From NCBI RefSeq assembly GCF_001642695.1, contig NZ_LWCC02000005.1, positions 3,194,282 to 3,236,202 of the forward strand: a stretch of DNA of 41,921 nt. The letters run 5' to 3'. This DNA comes from Streptomyces chilikensis (GTDB lineage: Bacteria > Actinomycetota > Actinomycetes > Streptomycetales > Streptomycetaceae). Position numbers and translations under genes: made by a program. Of the stretch, positions 18,623 to 26,565 are shown one piece after another; position 1 is the first letter of the stretch, and each line of letters starts with the position of its first letter. The notes beneath the pieces are model-generated. The model made no database searches, was not told the origin of the DNA, and saw nothing but the letters and a program-made list of their open reading frames with translations.

Positions 18623-19108
18623 ATGCGCGTCTATCTCGGCTCCGACCACGCCGGTTACGAACTGAAGAACCACCTCGTCGAGTGGCTGAAGGCCGCCGGC
18701 CACGAGCCGGTGGACTGCGGCCCGCACGTCTACGACGCCCAGGACGACTATCCGCCGTTCTGCCTCCGCGCGGCGGAGCGCACCGCGGCCGACGAGGGCT
18801 CCCTCGGCGTGGTGATCGGCGGCTCGGGCAACGGCGAGCAGATCGCCGCCAACAAGGTCGCGGGCGTGCGCGCCTCGCTGGCCTGGAGCGAGCAGACCGC
18901 CGCCCTCGGCCGCGAGCACAACAACGCCAACGTGGTGGCCGTCGGCGCCCGGATGCACTCCCAGGAGGAGGCGACGAAGTTCGTCGAGATCTTCCTGAAC
19001 ACGCCGTTCTCCGGCGACGAGCGCCACATCCGCCGCATCGACATGCTCGCCGCGTACGAGACGACGGGCGACCTCCCGCCGATCCCGGCGCACCACCCCC
19101 AGCAGTGA
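18623..19108 (+). CDS. rpiB: Ribose-5-phosphate isomerase B
   Basis: Interconverts ribose-5-phosphate and ribulose-5-phosphate in the pentose phosphate pathway. At 161 residues it has the actinobacterial RpiB layout: GSDHAGYELK at 6-15, the phosphate-binding IGGSGNGEQIAANK at 65-78, REHNNANVVAVGARMH further on, and the Arg pair in RHIRRID. As in the mycobacterial enzyme, Glu72 stands where the E. coli type uses a catalytic cysteine. The ATG has only a weak CGGA upstream. CACACT ends 7 bases before it, so this may be another leaderless start. Terminated by a hairpin before nei. Confidence 0.95.
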   Translation: MRVYLGSDHAGYELKNHLVEWLKAAGHEPVDCGPHVYDAQDDYPPFCLRAAERTAADEGSLGVVIGGSGNGEQIAANKVAGVRASLAWSEQTAALGREHNNANVVAVGARMHSQEEATKFVEIFLNTPFSGDERHIRRIDMLAAYETTGDLPPIPAHHPQQ

Positions 19109-19158
19109 CGGCCGCCGCGGACGGAACGCCGCGGCAGCCCCACGCCCCAGGACCTCGC

Positions 19159-19188
19159 CGGCCCCCGCACCTCCCCGTGCGGGGGCCG
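19159..19188 (+). terminator. Terminator of rpiB
   Basis: A perfect 12-bp stem (19159-19170 with 19177-19188) with a CTCCCC loop, 50 bases after the rpiB stop and 32 bases before the next start codon. Confidence 0.75.
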
Positions 19189-19220
19189 CGCCGTGGCGCG
19201 GGCAGAACGGAGAAGACGCC

Positions 19221-20063
19221 GTGCCGGAAGGGCACACCATCCACCGGCTCGCCCGGGACTGCGCCGAGCGCTTCCTGCACGCCCCGGTGCGCGTCAGCAG
19301 CCCGCAGGGCAAGTTCGCCGACGGCGCGGCCCTGATCGACGGCACGGAGATGACGTCCGCGGAGGCGCACGGCAAGCACCTGTTCCTGGGGTTCCCGGGG
19401 TTCCTGGGCCCCGGGGACACCGCCTGGGTCCACGTCCACCTCGGCCTCTTCGGCAAGGTCGCCTTCGGCCCCGTCCCGCCGCCCCCGCCGGCCGGCACCG
19501 TCCGCCTGCGCCTGACCGGCCCGGCCGCCTTCATGGACCTGCGCGGTCCCACCGTCTGCGCGCTGATCACCCCCGGCGAGAAGCAGGCGGTGCACGACCG
19601 CCTCGGCCCCGATCCGCTGCGCGAGGACGCCGACCCGGACGCCGCCTGGCGCCGGATCTCGCGCAGCCGGACCACCGTCGCCGCCCTGCTGATGGACCAG
19701 AAGGTGGTGGCCGGCGTCGGGAACGTCTACCGCGCCGAGGTCCTCTTCCGGCACGGCGTCGACCCCTACCTGCCCGGCCGGGACCTCACCCGCGGGCAGT
19801 GGAGGGCGATCTGGGACGACCTGGTGGAGCTGATGCGCGAGGGCGTCCGCAACAACCGGATCGACACCGTCCGCCCCGAGCACACCCCCGAGGCCATGGG
19901 CCGTCCGCCCCGCGTCGACGACCACGGCGGCGAGGTCTACGTCTACCGCCGCACCGGCCAGGCCTGCCACGTCTGCGGGGAGGCCGTCCGCGTGTCCGAA
20001 CTGGCCGCGCGCAACCTGTTCTGGTGCCCCGGGTGCCAGCCCGCGAACGTGCCCGGCGCGTGA
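19221..20063 (+). CDS. Fpg/Nei-family DNA glycosylase/AP lyase (Nei-type)
   Basis: A base-excision repair enzyme of 280 residues that removes oxidised bases and nicks the abasic site. Pro2 and Glu3 of the N-terminal PEGHT are the catalytic nucleophile and helper. The invariant lysine is in HGKHLF (about 50-55), the helix-two-turn-helix covers about 150-220 (DQKVVAGVGNVYRAEVLF), and the zinc finger is C-x2-C-x16-C-x2-C (CHVC to CPGC, about 252-275). PEGHT rather than PELPE marks the Nei branch. The GTG start follows CGGAGAAG by 6 bases. Initiator Met removal is required for activity. Confidence 0.93.
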   Translation: MPEGHTIHRLARDCAERFLHAPVRVSSPQGKFADGAALIDGTEMTSAEAHGKHLFLGFPGFLGPGDTAWVHVHLGLFGKVAFGPVPPPPPAGTVRLRLTGPAAFMDLRGPTVCALITPGEKQAVHDRLGPDPLREDADPDAAWRRISRSRTTVAALLMDQKVVAGVGNVYRAEVLFRHGVDPYLPGRDLTRGQWRAIWDDLVELMREGVRNNRIDTVRPEHTPEAMGRPPRVDDHGGEVYVYRRTGQACHVCGEAVRVSELAARNLFWCPGCQPANVPGA

Positions 20064-20177
20064 CCGGCGAAGGGCGCGACCGGGGGGAGGGCGGGGGAGG
20101 CAGGGACTTCCGGCCCGAATCGGGCCCCGGACGGGGGACAAGTGGGACCTCCCGTGCCAGGGAGGGGGTCCGCTGGA

Positions 20178-20183
20178 TAGGGT
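20178..20183 (+). promoter_or_regulatory. -10 element of the phosphatase gene, leaderless arrangement
   Basis: TAGGGT ends 8 bases before the ATG at 20192, and no Shine-Dalgarno is present in that interval. The expected transcription start coincides with or touches the start codon. Confidence 0.45.
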
Positions 20184-20191
20184 CCCAAGCG

Positions 20192-21349
20192 ATGGCAGCA
20201 GGACGAAAGAGGCGCTCGGCCGCCGACACGTTCACGGCCCGGATGAAGAAGCAGTTCCACCGGGCCCGCATCGGCCTGCGCAAAGCCGCGGTCGACTACT
20301 TCCGGGGCGACGGCTCGGACTGGATAGCCTTCGTCGCCCTGCTCCTCACCATTCCCCTGATCGCGAGCCTCACCCTCGCCAACGCCGTCTGGTTCACCCC
20401 GGCGGCCCTGGTGCTGCCCATCGTGGCGGGCGGTCTGCTGCTGCGGCCCGCCAGCCTGCTCGCCCTCTACGCGGCCGCGGCCACCGCGCTGATCGTGGAG
20501 GCACTGGCCCTGCGGCCCTATCCGGACGGGTTCGCCCGGGTCACCCCCGGTGTGGTGCTGGTGGTCGCCGCCTGCGGTTTCGTGGGCCTGCTGGTCGCAC
20601 AGTTCCGCAGCCGGGTCGGCGTGCCCTGGCGGCGGGGCGGCACCATGCTGTTCGACCTCCGCGAACGCATCCGGGTGCAGAGCGCGCTGCCGGACCTGCC
20701 GGACGGCTGGCACCGGGAGATGGCGCTGCGGCCGGCCGGCGGCCAGTCCTTCTCCGGCGACTTCGTGGTCGCGGCCCGCACCAACGAGGGCCGCACCCTG
20801 GAGGTCGTCCTCACCGACGTCTCCGGCAAGGGCATGGACGCCGGGTCGCGGGCGCTGCTGCTGTCCGGCGCGTTCGGCGGCCTGCTGGGCTCGCTGCCCC
20901 CGCACGCCTTCCTGCCCGCCGCCAACGGCTACCTGCTCCGGCAGGACTGGGAGGAGGGCTTCGCGACCTCCATCCACCTGGTCCTCGACCTGGACACCGG
21001 CGACTACGAGCTCTACTCGGCGGGCCACCCGCCGGGGCTCCAGCTGTGCGCGGGCACCGGACGCTGGGAGGAGAAGACGGCCGAGGGGCCACTGCTCGGC
21101 GTCTACGACGGGGCCACGTTCGACCCCTGCAAGGGCTCGCTCCGCCCCGGCGACGTGCTGATGCTCTTCACCGACGGCCTGGTGGAGACCGCCGAGCGCG
21201 ACCTGGTGGAGGGCATCGACCGGCTCACCGGCGAGGCCGACCGGTACGTGGCGGGCGGCTTCGAGGGCGCCGCCTGGCACCTGATCGAGGCCGTCGCGAA
21301 GGACGTCAACGACGACCGGGCCCTCCTCCTCATCTCCCGCACGGGCTGA
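20192..21349 (+). CDS. Membrane-bound PP2C-type (SpoIIE-like) serine/threonine phosphatase
   Basis: A 385-residue protein with a basic cytoplasmic N-terminus (1-42), about four membrane helices (about 43-137), and a cytoplasmic SpoIIE/PP2C domain (about 165-383). Metal-binding aspartates are visible as Asp190 (FSGDF), Asp209 (LTDVSGKGMDA), Asp328 (LFTDGLVE) and Asp375 (VNDDRALLL). Proteins of this type dephosphorylate anti-sigma-factor antagonists in stress or development pathways, but no antagonist or anti-sigma gene is adjacent, so the target is unknown. The start at 20192 fits the TAGGGT element; a longer frame upstream has no support. The stop codon lies inside a tandem repeat. Confidence 0.9.
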   Translation: MAAGRKRRSAADTFTARMKKQFHRARIGLRKAAVDYFRGDGSDWIAFVALLLTIPLIASLTLANAVWFTPAALVLPIVAGGLLLRPASLLALYAAAATALIVEALALRPYPDGFARVTPGVVLVVAACGFVGLLVAQFRSRVGVPWRRGGTMLFDLRERIRVQSALPDLPDGWHREMALRPAGGQSFSGDFVVAARTNEGRTLEVVLTDVSGKGMDAGSRALLLSGAFGGLLGSLPPHAFLPAANGYLLRQDWEEGFATSIHLVLDLDTGDYELYSAGHPPGLQLCAGTGRWEEKTAEGPLLGVYDGATFDPCKGSLRPGDVLMLFTDGLVETAERDLVEGIDRLTGEADRYVAGGFEGAAWHLIEAVAKDVNDDRALLLISRTG

Positions 21350-21430
21350 CGGCCCGCCTCCGCACGGGCCGGGGAGCCGCCTCCCGCACGGGCCGGCGGC
21401 CCGCCTCCGCGCGGTCCGGCGCTCCGCCCA
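21338..21430. repeat. Four decaying 23-24-bp tandem repeats across the phosphatase stop codon
   Basis: Units start at 21338, 21361, 21385 and 21408, each opening with CGCACGGGC (CGCGCGGTC in the last) and closing with a GCCTC or GCCCA ending. In unit 1 the bases after CGCACGGGC are the stop codon TGA; units 2 and 3 have CGG there. Confidence 0.8.
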
Positions 21431-21479
21431 CCCCGGGTACGGGCCGGGCCGGCACCCCGCCCGCACCGGTGCGGCGCCT

Positions 21480-21536
21480 CGGGCACGACGAAGGCCCCGC
21501 CGCTCCTCGGGAGCGGCGGGGCCTTCGTCGTGCCCG
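21480..21536. terminator. Bidirectional terminator, perfect 27-bp stem
   Basis: Arms 21480-21506 and 21510-21536 are perfectly complementary around a TCG loop. It ends the phosphatase gene on the plus strand and the acyltransferase gene on the minus strand. It is the longest hairpin in the window. Confidence 0.9.
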
Positions 21537-21555
21537 TCGTGCGGGTGGCGCCGGG

Positions 21556-22695
21556 TCAGACGCCGGCCGGGACCCTGGAACGGTCCGCCGTGCCCGGCCC
21601 CTCGGCGGGGGCGGCGGTCCTGGCCGCCCTCGCGGCGGCCTCGTCCTCCCGGAAGAAGCGGTCGAGGTTCGGCTCCAGCACCGGCTTCAGCGCCGTGCGC
21701 ACCGGCGCCGAGCAGAGCACCGTGACCACGGCCACCGCCAGCGCCGTGCACAGCAGCACGCCCATCGGGCCGCGCGCCAGGTCGTGGTCGAACCAGCCGA
21801 ACCAGATGCCGCCCTTCACCAGGAACCCGTGCAGCAGGTAGCCGGAGATGGTCCCCGCCCCGAGGGCGGTGAACCACAGCCGCCGTCCCGGCACCCAGGC
21901 GAAGAAGCAGGCCGTGAGCAGCACCGAGCAGCCGAACATGCCCAGCGTCATCAGCGGACCGATCCACCAGTCGCCGCCCAGCTCCTGGGCCGCGTCGCGG
22001 TGGTAGAACCACGCGGTGTTCATGTTGCCCTTGGCCCACCAGCCGACGACCAGCGCCGCGGCGAAGACCGGCAGCGCCAGGGTCCGCATCCGCCAGGTGC
22101 GCACCAGCTTGAAGTGCTCCGGCTTCAGGCACAGGCCCAGCACGAAGTACGGCAGGAACTGCAGGGCGCGCTGCATGTCCAGGTCGTTGCCGATCTTCGG
22201 CGAGACGGTCGCCAGCATGGCGATCGCCAGCGCCACGGCCAGCGGGTGCCGCAGGGAGCGCCACATCGGGGTGGTCAGCCGCCAGACGAAGAGGGCGGCC
22301 AGGAACCAGGTCAGGTACCAGGGGTCCAGCAGGCTGATCGGGGCGTCGGGCTCGTGCGCCCAGCGGCGGAAGAGCGAGTAGGCGGTCTCGAAGACGATGT
22401 ACGGCACCACCACGCCGCTCAGCAGGCGCTTGATCTGGTGGGGCTTGAACGCGAACGACCGCGAGAAGTAGCCGGAGATCACGATGAAGGCCGGCATGTG
22501 GAAGGCGTACACGACCATGTAGAGCACGCCCATGGTGCGGTTGCCTTCACGGAGCGGTTCCCAGACGTGCCCCATGGCCACGAGGACGATGGCCAGGTAC
22601 TTGGCGTTGTCGAAGAACGAGTCGCGCTGCCCCGCGGGGGGGAGGGGGCTGCGCTGGGTGTGCTGGTTGCTGTGCGGCTGCGGCGGCGCGTTCAC
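21556..22695 (-). CDS. Acyltransferase-3 family integral membrane protein
   Basis: A 379-residue multi-pass protein of the acyltransferase-3/OatA-like fold (fucose 4-O-acetylase-like), which moves acyl groups onto sugars or cell-wall polymers. The first helix carries DNAKYLAIVLVAMGH with the conserved histidine (about residue 43); AFHMPAFIVISGYFS and the later DPWYLTWFLAALF fit the family. About ten helices are followed by a charged, Ala/Pro-rich cytoplasmic tail (about 345-379). The GTG start at 22695 has a poor ribosome site. A TAGGGT -10 candidate lies about 90 bases upstream. The acceptor is unknown, and there are no glycosyltransferase neighbours. Confidence 0.85.
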   Translation of the reverse strand: MNAPPQPHSNQHTQRSPLPPAGQRDSFFDNAKYLAIVLVAMGHVWEPLREGNRTMGVLYMVVYAFHMPAFIVISGYFSRSFAFKPHQIKRLLSGVVVPYIVFETAYSLFRRWAHEPDAPISLLDPWYLTWFLAALFVWRLTTPMWRSLRHPLAVALAIAMLATVSPKIGNDLDMQRALQFLPYFVLGLCLKPEHFKLVRTWRMRTLALPVFAAALVVGWWAKGNMNTAWFYHRDAAQELGGDWWIGPLMTLGMFGCSVLLTACFFAWVPGRRLWFTALGAGTISGYLLHGFLVKGGIWFGWFDHDLARGPMGVLLCTALAVAVVTVLCSAPVRTALKPVLEPNLDRFFREDEAAARAARTAAPAEGPGTADRSRVPAGV

Positions 22696-23255
22696 CGGCG
22701 ACCACCCCGCGGGCAGGGGCGGGGAGTCCGGACGTTCGTCGTCGCACGTGAGGGGGACGAGGCAACGTGAAACATCTGAGGCACCCTAGCGTCGGTTGTA
22801 CGAATCCGAAAAACGCAGGGTCGGTGAATAACCGCCTCACCCCCGGATACCCCCGTATTCACCTGCGATGTCTCTTGCTCCTGTGACGATCGGCACAATG
22901 CGGAGGAGTGGGGTCCGCAGGCCGAACGCCCCTTTTTAGGTATCCCTTTTTCATCTCAAATGCGGCCAAGTCGGGCATGGGGCCCATGATCGTACGTGGG
23001 GGTCGCGCGGGGTCTGTGGATACGGGGAAACGGATGTGCGGGGATTATCGGCATTGCCTTTCGGAGGAATTGCCGAATGGTCCGCCCGGTAAGATCGTAG
23101 TTTTTATATCGAGCGTCGAACGTGTGGTCGGCGGGTGTCCGCGGTGCTCCACCGGCCGTGTGGGGGCGGCGAGTTGGGTGGCACGATGGGTTGGCCGGGG
23201 ATGGGCCGGGTACATCCCATGGCGGCAAGCGGACCGACCGAGGGTGTGATCAGGC
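22696..23255. promoter_or_regulatory. 560-base low-GC intergenic region
   Basis: The longest gene-free stretch here. On the minus strand TAGGGT (22788-22783) with TTTCGG 17 bases upstream may be the acyltransferase promoter. From about 22880 to 23130 the DNA is unusually AT-rich and includes CCTTTTT twice, TTTTTATATC, a short palindrome ATGGGGCCCAT (22977-22987), and TAAGAT (23090-23095) as a possible -10. A plus frame from 22908 to 23249 exists but lacks the third-position G/C bias of real genes in this genome. I see no known riboswitch. Confidence 0.4.
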
Positions 23256-23450
23256 GTGGCCATTTCACTGTCTGTGGTGCTTCTGCTGGGGATCGTCCTC
23301 GTCGTCCTGATCCGGGGCGGGTCCCTCAAGGCGGGGCCGGCGATCGTCGCCATGTTCTTCGGCTTCTTCCTGGCGTCGACGGGGATGGCCGACGACATCC
23401 AGAGGTTTCTCGATTCGCTGGCGGCGATGATCAATTCGATAAACATCTGA
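23256..23450 (+). CDS. Small hydrophobic membrane protein
   Basis: A 64-residue protein of unknown function, with a hydrophobic N-terminal helix (ISLSVVLLLGIVLVVLI, about 3-19), a short basic turn (RGGSLKAG), a second helix (PAIVAMFFGFFLAST, about 28-42), and an amphipathic C-terminal helix (ADDIQRFLDSLAAMINSI). The helical hairpin and tail suggest an inner-membrane protein with the C-terminus at the surface. The GTG start follows a GAGGGTG/AGG-rich stretch. Codon bias is typical, the gene is bracketed by a long 5' region and a strong terminator, and I recall small proteins of this kind at this position in other Streptomyces, so it is likely real. Confidence 0.75.
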   Translation: MAISLSVVLLLGIVLVVLIRGGSLKAGPAIVAMFFGFFLASTGMADDIQRFLDSLAAMINSINI

Positions 23451-23478
23451 CCGTCGCGACGGGTGCGCGCCGGGGACG

Positions 23479-23527
23479 GCCGAAGGCCCGGAGCGAGAAG
23501 GTGATCTTCTCGCTCCGGGCCTTCGGC
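23479..23527. terminator. Bidirectional terminator, perfect 22-bp stem
   Basis: Arms 23479-23500 and 23506-23527 pair perfectly around GTGAT. It separates the small membrane-protein gene from the convergent tRNA-Gly and ends both. Confidence 0.9.
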
Positions 23528-23532
23528 GTCGG

Positions 23533-23603
23533 AGCGGGCGACGGGAATCGAACCCGCGTAGCTAGTTTGGAAGACTAGGGCTCTACCATTGAGCTACGCC
23601 CGC
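23533..23603 (-). tRNA. tRNA-Gly (anticodon TCC)
   Basis: A 71-base cloverleaf. The acceptor pairs GCGGGCG with CGCCCGC and has discriminator T. The D arm is GCTCAATGGTAGAGC, the anticodon loop is CTTCCAA (anticodon TCC), and the T arm contains GGGTTCGATTCCC. CCA is not encoded. A possible -10 TACCAT (23648-23643) stands about 40 bases upstream. Confidence 0.97.
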
Positions 23604-23805
23604 GAGGGTGGCGCCGACGGCCGGGCCGCGGCGACACAAGGCATGGTAGCGGGTCGTCGCACCCGACCGCACCTCCCCTTTTCCGCGGCACCGTCCCGCG
23701 CACCTGTTTGAGGCCGTCCGACGCCCCGTCACGACCCCGTGGCCGACGGCGTGGAAAGCGGCGGACCGGGGCCCGCGCCGCGTGTACCCTACGGATCGCA
23801 CCAGA

Positions 23806-23879
23806 CGGGGTGTGGCGCAGCTTGGCAGCGCGTCCGCTTTGGGAGCGGAAGGCCGTGGGTTCAAATCCCGCCACCCCGA
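23806..23879 (+). tRNA. tRNA-Pro (anticodon TGG)
   Basis: A 74-base cloverleaf. The acceptor pairs CGGGGTG with CACCCCG and has discriminator A. The anticodon stem is TCCGC/GCGGA with loop TTTGGGA (anticodon TGG), and the T arm contains GGGTTCAAATCCC. CCA is not encoded. TACCCT at 23785-23790 is a plausible -10. The 3' terminator follows within 8 bases. Confidence 0.97.
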
Positions 23880-23886
23880 CAAAAAT

Positions 23887-23926
23887 GATCACCGGGCGCC
23901 CCTTGGGGTCCGGTGATCGCCTTTTG
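23887..23926 (+). terminator. Terminator of tRNA-Pro
   Basis: GATCACCGG (23887-23895) pairs with CCGGTGATC (23910-23918), with an inner CCCC/GGGG stem. It is followed by GCCTTTTG, a clear T-run for this genome. Confidence 0.85.
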
Positions 23927-23952
23927 GGTGGTGTGGCCGCTGCGGCTACTAT
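23924..23952 (+). promoter_or_regulatory. Promoter of tig
   Basis: TTGGGT (23924-23929), 17 bases, then TACTAT (23947-23952) resembles a housekeeping-sigma promoter. It would leave a leader of about 120 bases before the tig start codon. Confidence 0.5.
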
Positions 23953-24078
23953 GCAAGCGCGCCCGTGTGCGGTCGGCCGTGAAGCCTCAGAGCCTGACGC
24001 CGAAGCCGCCCCGGTGCGCGGAGCCGGACCGCTCTGGTCCCGGCGAACCCAAGCAGTCAGCCACAAGGAGACCGAACC

Positions 24079-25470
24079 GTGAAGAGCGCCGTGGAGACCC
24101 TGAACCCGACTCGGGTTCGGCTCACTGTCGAGGTGCCCTTCGAGGAGCTCAAGGACAGCCTCGACGCGGCGTACAAGAAGATCAACCAGCAGGTCACGGT
24201 GAAGGGCTTCCGCAAGGGCAAGATCCCGGCCCGCGTCATCGACCAGCGGTTCGGCCGCGGCGCCGTGCTCGAGGAGGCGATCAACGACGCCCTCCCGAAG
24301 TTCTACACGCAGGCGGTCAACGAGGCCGAGCTCGACGTCCTGGGCCAGCCCGAGGTCGACATCAAGGACCTCAAGGACGGCGAGCTGCTGAACTTCACCG
24401 CCGAGGTCGACATCCGTCCCGAGATCGAGCTGCCCGAGGACTTCTCCGGCATCGAGGTCGAGGTCGACGCCGTCGAGGTCACCGAGGAGGACGTCGACAA
24501 GTCGGTCGAGCAGCTGCGTGAGCGCTTCGCCACCACCTCCCCGGTGGAGCGCGCCGCCGCGGACGGCGACGTCGTGACCCTTGACCTCGAGGCCAAGGTC
24601 GACGGCGAGGTCCTCGAGGACGGCATCGCCAAGGACGTCAGCTACACCATCGGCTCGGGCGAGCTGCTGGACGGCATCGACGAGGCCGTGAAGGGCGTGG
24701 AGGCCGGTGGCGAGGCCACCTTCACCTCCGAGCTCAAGGGCGGCTCCGCCGCCGGCAAGGCAGCCGAGATCACCGTCAAGGTCAGCCAGGTCGCCGAGCG
24801 CGAGCTGCCCGAGCTGGACGACGAGTTCGCCCAGCTCGCCTCGGAGTTCGACACCCTCGAGGAGCTCAAGGCGGACAGCCGCAAGCGCCTCGAGAACATG
24901 AAGCAGTACGACCAGGCCACGCAGGCGCAGGAGCGCGTGCTGGACAAGCTGCTCGAGCTGATCGAGGTCCCGATCCCCGAGAAGCTGCTCGAGGACGAGA
25001 TCCAGACCCGCAAGCACAACCTGGAGCACCACCAGCTCGGTCAGATGGGCCTCGACCTCGACAAGTACCTGGAGATCCAGGGCAAGACCGCCGAGGAGTT
25101 CGAGACCGAGACCCGCGAGGCCGCGGTCAAGGGCATCAAGACCCAGTTCGTCCTCGACGCGCTGGTCAACAAGGAGAAGCTGAACGTCAACCAGGAGGAG
25201 CTCACCGAGCACCTCATGCGGCGTGCGGCGTCCTCCGGCATGTCCCCCGACCAGTTCGCCCAGGCGGTCGTCCAGGGCAACCAGGTCCCGATGCTGGTCG
25301 GCGAGGTCGCCCGCGGCAAGGCGCTGGCGATGGTCGTCGAGTCGGCCACGGTCAAGGACACCAACGGTGAGGTCGTCGACCTGAGCGACGAGGACGAGGA
25401 GGAGGCCGAGGGCCAGACCGCCGAGGCCGCCGCCGAGGAGTCCGCCTCCGAGGAGTCCAAGGAGGGCTGA
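24079..25470 (+). CDS. tig: Trigger factor, ribosome-associated chaperone/prolyl isomerase
   Basis: A 463-residue chaperone that binds the ribosome exit tunnel and nascent chains. The N-terminal ribosome-binding domain carries the signature GFRKGKIP (43-50). The FKBP-type peptidyl-prolyl isomerase domain covers about 155-240 ([15 protein letters not shown] to [10 protein letters not shown]), and the helical chaperone domain about 250-430. The C-terminus is a very acidic tail (DEDEEEAEG then [11 protein letters not shown]), longer than in E. coli and usual for actinobacteria. The GTG start follows AAGGAG (24065-24070). It lies just before clpP1P2 and clpX, as in many bacteria, but two tandem terminators separate it from them. 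Confidence 0.97.
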   Translation: MKSAVETLNPTRVRLTVEVPFEELKDSLDAAYKKINQQVTVKGFRKGKIPARVIDQRFGRGAVLEEAINDALPKFYTQAVNEAELDVLGQPEVDIKDLKDGELLNFTAEVDIRPEIELPEDFSGIEVEVDAVEVTEEDVDKSVEQLRERFATTSPVERAAADGDVVTLDLEAKVDGEVLEDGIAKDVSYTIGSGELLDGIDEAVKGVEAGGEATFTSELKGGSAAGKAAEITVKVSQVAERELPELDDEFAQLASEFDTLEELKADSRKRLENMKQYDQATQAQERVLDKLLELIEVPIPEKLLEDEIQTRKHNLEHHQLGQMGLDLDKYLEIQGKTAEEFETETREAAVKGIKTQFVLDALVNKEKLNVNQEELTEHLMRRAASSGMSPDQFAQAVVQGNQVPMLVGEVARGKALAMVVESATVKDTNGEVVDLSDEDEEEAEGQTAEAAAEESASEESKEG

Positions 25471-25492
25471 CCCTCCCGCTCCCCGAGCCCGC

Positions 25493-25594
25493 ACCGGGCC
25501 CCGCCCTTCCCCGCCCCGCGCGGCGGAAGGCCGGGGCCCGGTCCCGTTTCCCTGCCGCCGCCCTCCCCGGTGCCCGCCGGGAGAGGGCGGCGGC
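25493..25594 (+). terminator. Two tandem terminators after tig
   Basis: First hairpin: 18 bp with one mismatch (25493-25510 with 25525-25542), followed by CCCGTTTCCCT. Second hairpin: perfect 12 bp (25554-25565 with 25583-25594). Together they isolate tig from the clp operon. Confidence 0.8.
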
Positions 25595-25704
25595 GCGGCG
25601 TCCGGGGGAAGGGGCGCCCCGGGGTGGTGTGGGCGCGGCCCGGCGGGCAACCCGGGTCGTGACGAGGGCCGCGACGCCGCAGGACCCGTCCCGCCCCTCC
25701 CATG

Positions 25705-25718
25705 CGCTCACAGCGAAC
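25705..25718. promoter_or_regulatory. ClgR-type activator site upstream of clpP1
   Basis: CGCTCACAGCGAAC has the core CGC-N5-GCG followed by AAC; on the other strand it reads GTTCGC-N5-GCG. This matches the published Streptomyces ClgR operator as I remember it and fits the corynebacterial CGCYNANRGCG core. It is centred about 55-60 bases before the inferred clpP1 transcription start, a normal activator position. Confidence 0.65.
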
Positions 25719-25756
25719 ACTCCAGGAACCGGGATGGCACGTGACTGCCTGCGCGT

Positions 25757-25762
25757 TAGGGT
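25757..25762 (+). promoter_or_regulatory. -10 element of the clpP1P2 promoter
   Basis: TAGGGT stands 133 bases upstream of the chosen clpP1 start, downstream of the ClgR-type site. No good -35 hexamer is visible at 17-18 bases, which agrees with an activator-dependent promoter. Confidence 0.45.
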
Positions 25763-25894
25763 CCATGAATACGAGGGCAGGGGTCTCCCCGTCGCCGCCG
25801 ATCACCGCGGCGCGCTGCAGGGGCACGCACCGCCCCCGCCCCGGCAGAACACGTGAGACGGCCCGGCGCCGTCGTAAGACGAGCAGGTGGATAC

Positions 25895-26512
25895 GTGACG
25901 AATCTGATGCCCTCCGCCGCCGGCGAGCCTTCCATCGGTGGTGGCCTCGGCGACCAGGTCTACAACCGGCTGCTCAACGAGCGGATCATCTTCCTCGGCC
26001 AGCCGGTCGACGACGACATCGCCAACAAGATCACCGCACAGCTGCTGCTCCTTGCCGCAGACCCGGACAAGGACATCTACCTCTACATCAACAGCCCCGG
26101 CGGCTCGATCACGGCCGGCATGGCGATCTACGACACCATGCAGTACATCAAGAACGACGTGGTGACGATCGCGATGGGCCTCGCCGCCTCGATGGGCCAG
26201 TTCCTGCTGAGCGCCGGCACGCGCGGCAAGCGCTTCGCGCTGCCGAACGCCGAGATCCTGATCCACCAGCCGTCGGCCGGCCTGGCCGGTTCCGCGTCGG
26301 ACATCAAGATCCACGCCGAGCGCCTGCTGCACACCAAGAAGAAGATGGCGGAGCTGACCGCGTTCCACACCGGTCAGACGGTCGAGCAGATCACCCGCGA
26401 CTCCGACCGCGACCGCTGGTTCGACGCCGAGGAGGCCAAGGAGTACGGCCTCATCGACGAGGTCATCTCCGCGGCCTCCAACATCCCGGGCGGCGGCGGC
26501 ACCGGGGCCTGA
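25895..26512 (+). CDS. clpP1: ATP-dependent Clp protease proteolytic subunit 1
   Basis: The serine peptidase subunit of the Clp chamber, 205 residues. The catalytic triad is Ser99 (GLAASMGQF), His124 (ILIHQP) and Asp173 (RDRW). The handle and head segments [11 protein letters not shown] and YDTMQYI are typical. The GTG at 25895 is chosen because AGGTGG lies 4-6 bases upstream; a GTG at 25853 would add 14 residues but has no ribosome site, although database entries may use it. The N-terminal about 15 residues are likely a removable propeptide. It is the first gene of an operon with clpP2 (53-base gap), and a ClgR-type site upstream suggests activation under proteolytic stress. Confidence 0.95.
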   Translation: MTNLMPSAAGEPSIGGGLGDQVYNRLLNERIIFLGQPVDDDIANKITAQLLLLAADPDKDIYLYINSPGGSITAGMAIYDTMQYIKNDVVTIAMGLAASMGQFLLSAGTRGKRFALPNAEILIHQPSAGLAGSASDIKIHAERLLHTKKKMAELTAFHTGQTVEQITRDSDRDRWFDAEEAKEYGLIDEVISAASNIPGGGGTGA

Positions 26513-26565
26513 TGCCCGCACCCGCACACCGGCCCTTCCCCGCCCCGCCTTCCAGGAGACAGAGA

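Noticed and set aside
23066-23091. GGAAT followed 18 bases later by GTA, like a sigma-R promoter
   Set aside because: The -10 part should be GTT and no redox gene follows; one near match is not enough.
22908-23249. 113-codon plus frame in the low-GC intergenic region
   Set aside because: No third-position G/C bias, no ribosome site and no recognisable motif; more likely leader DNA.
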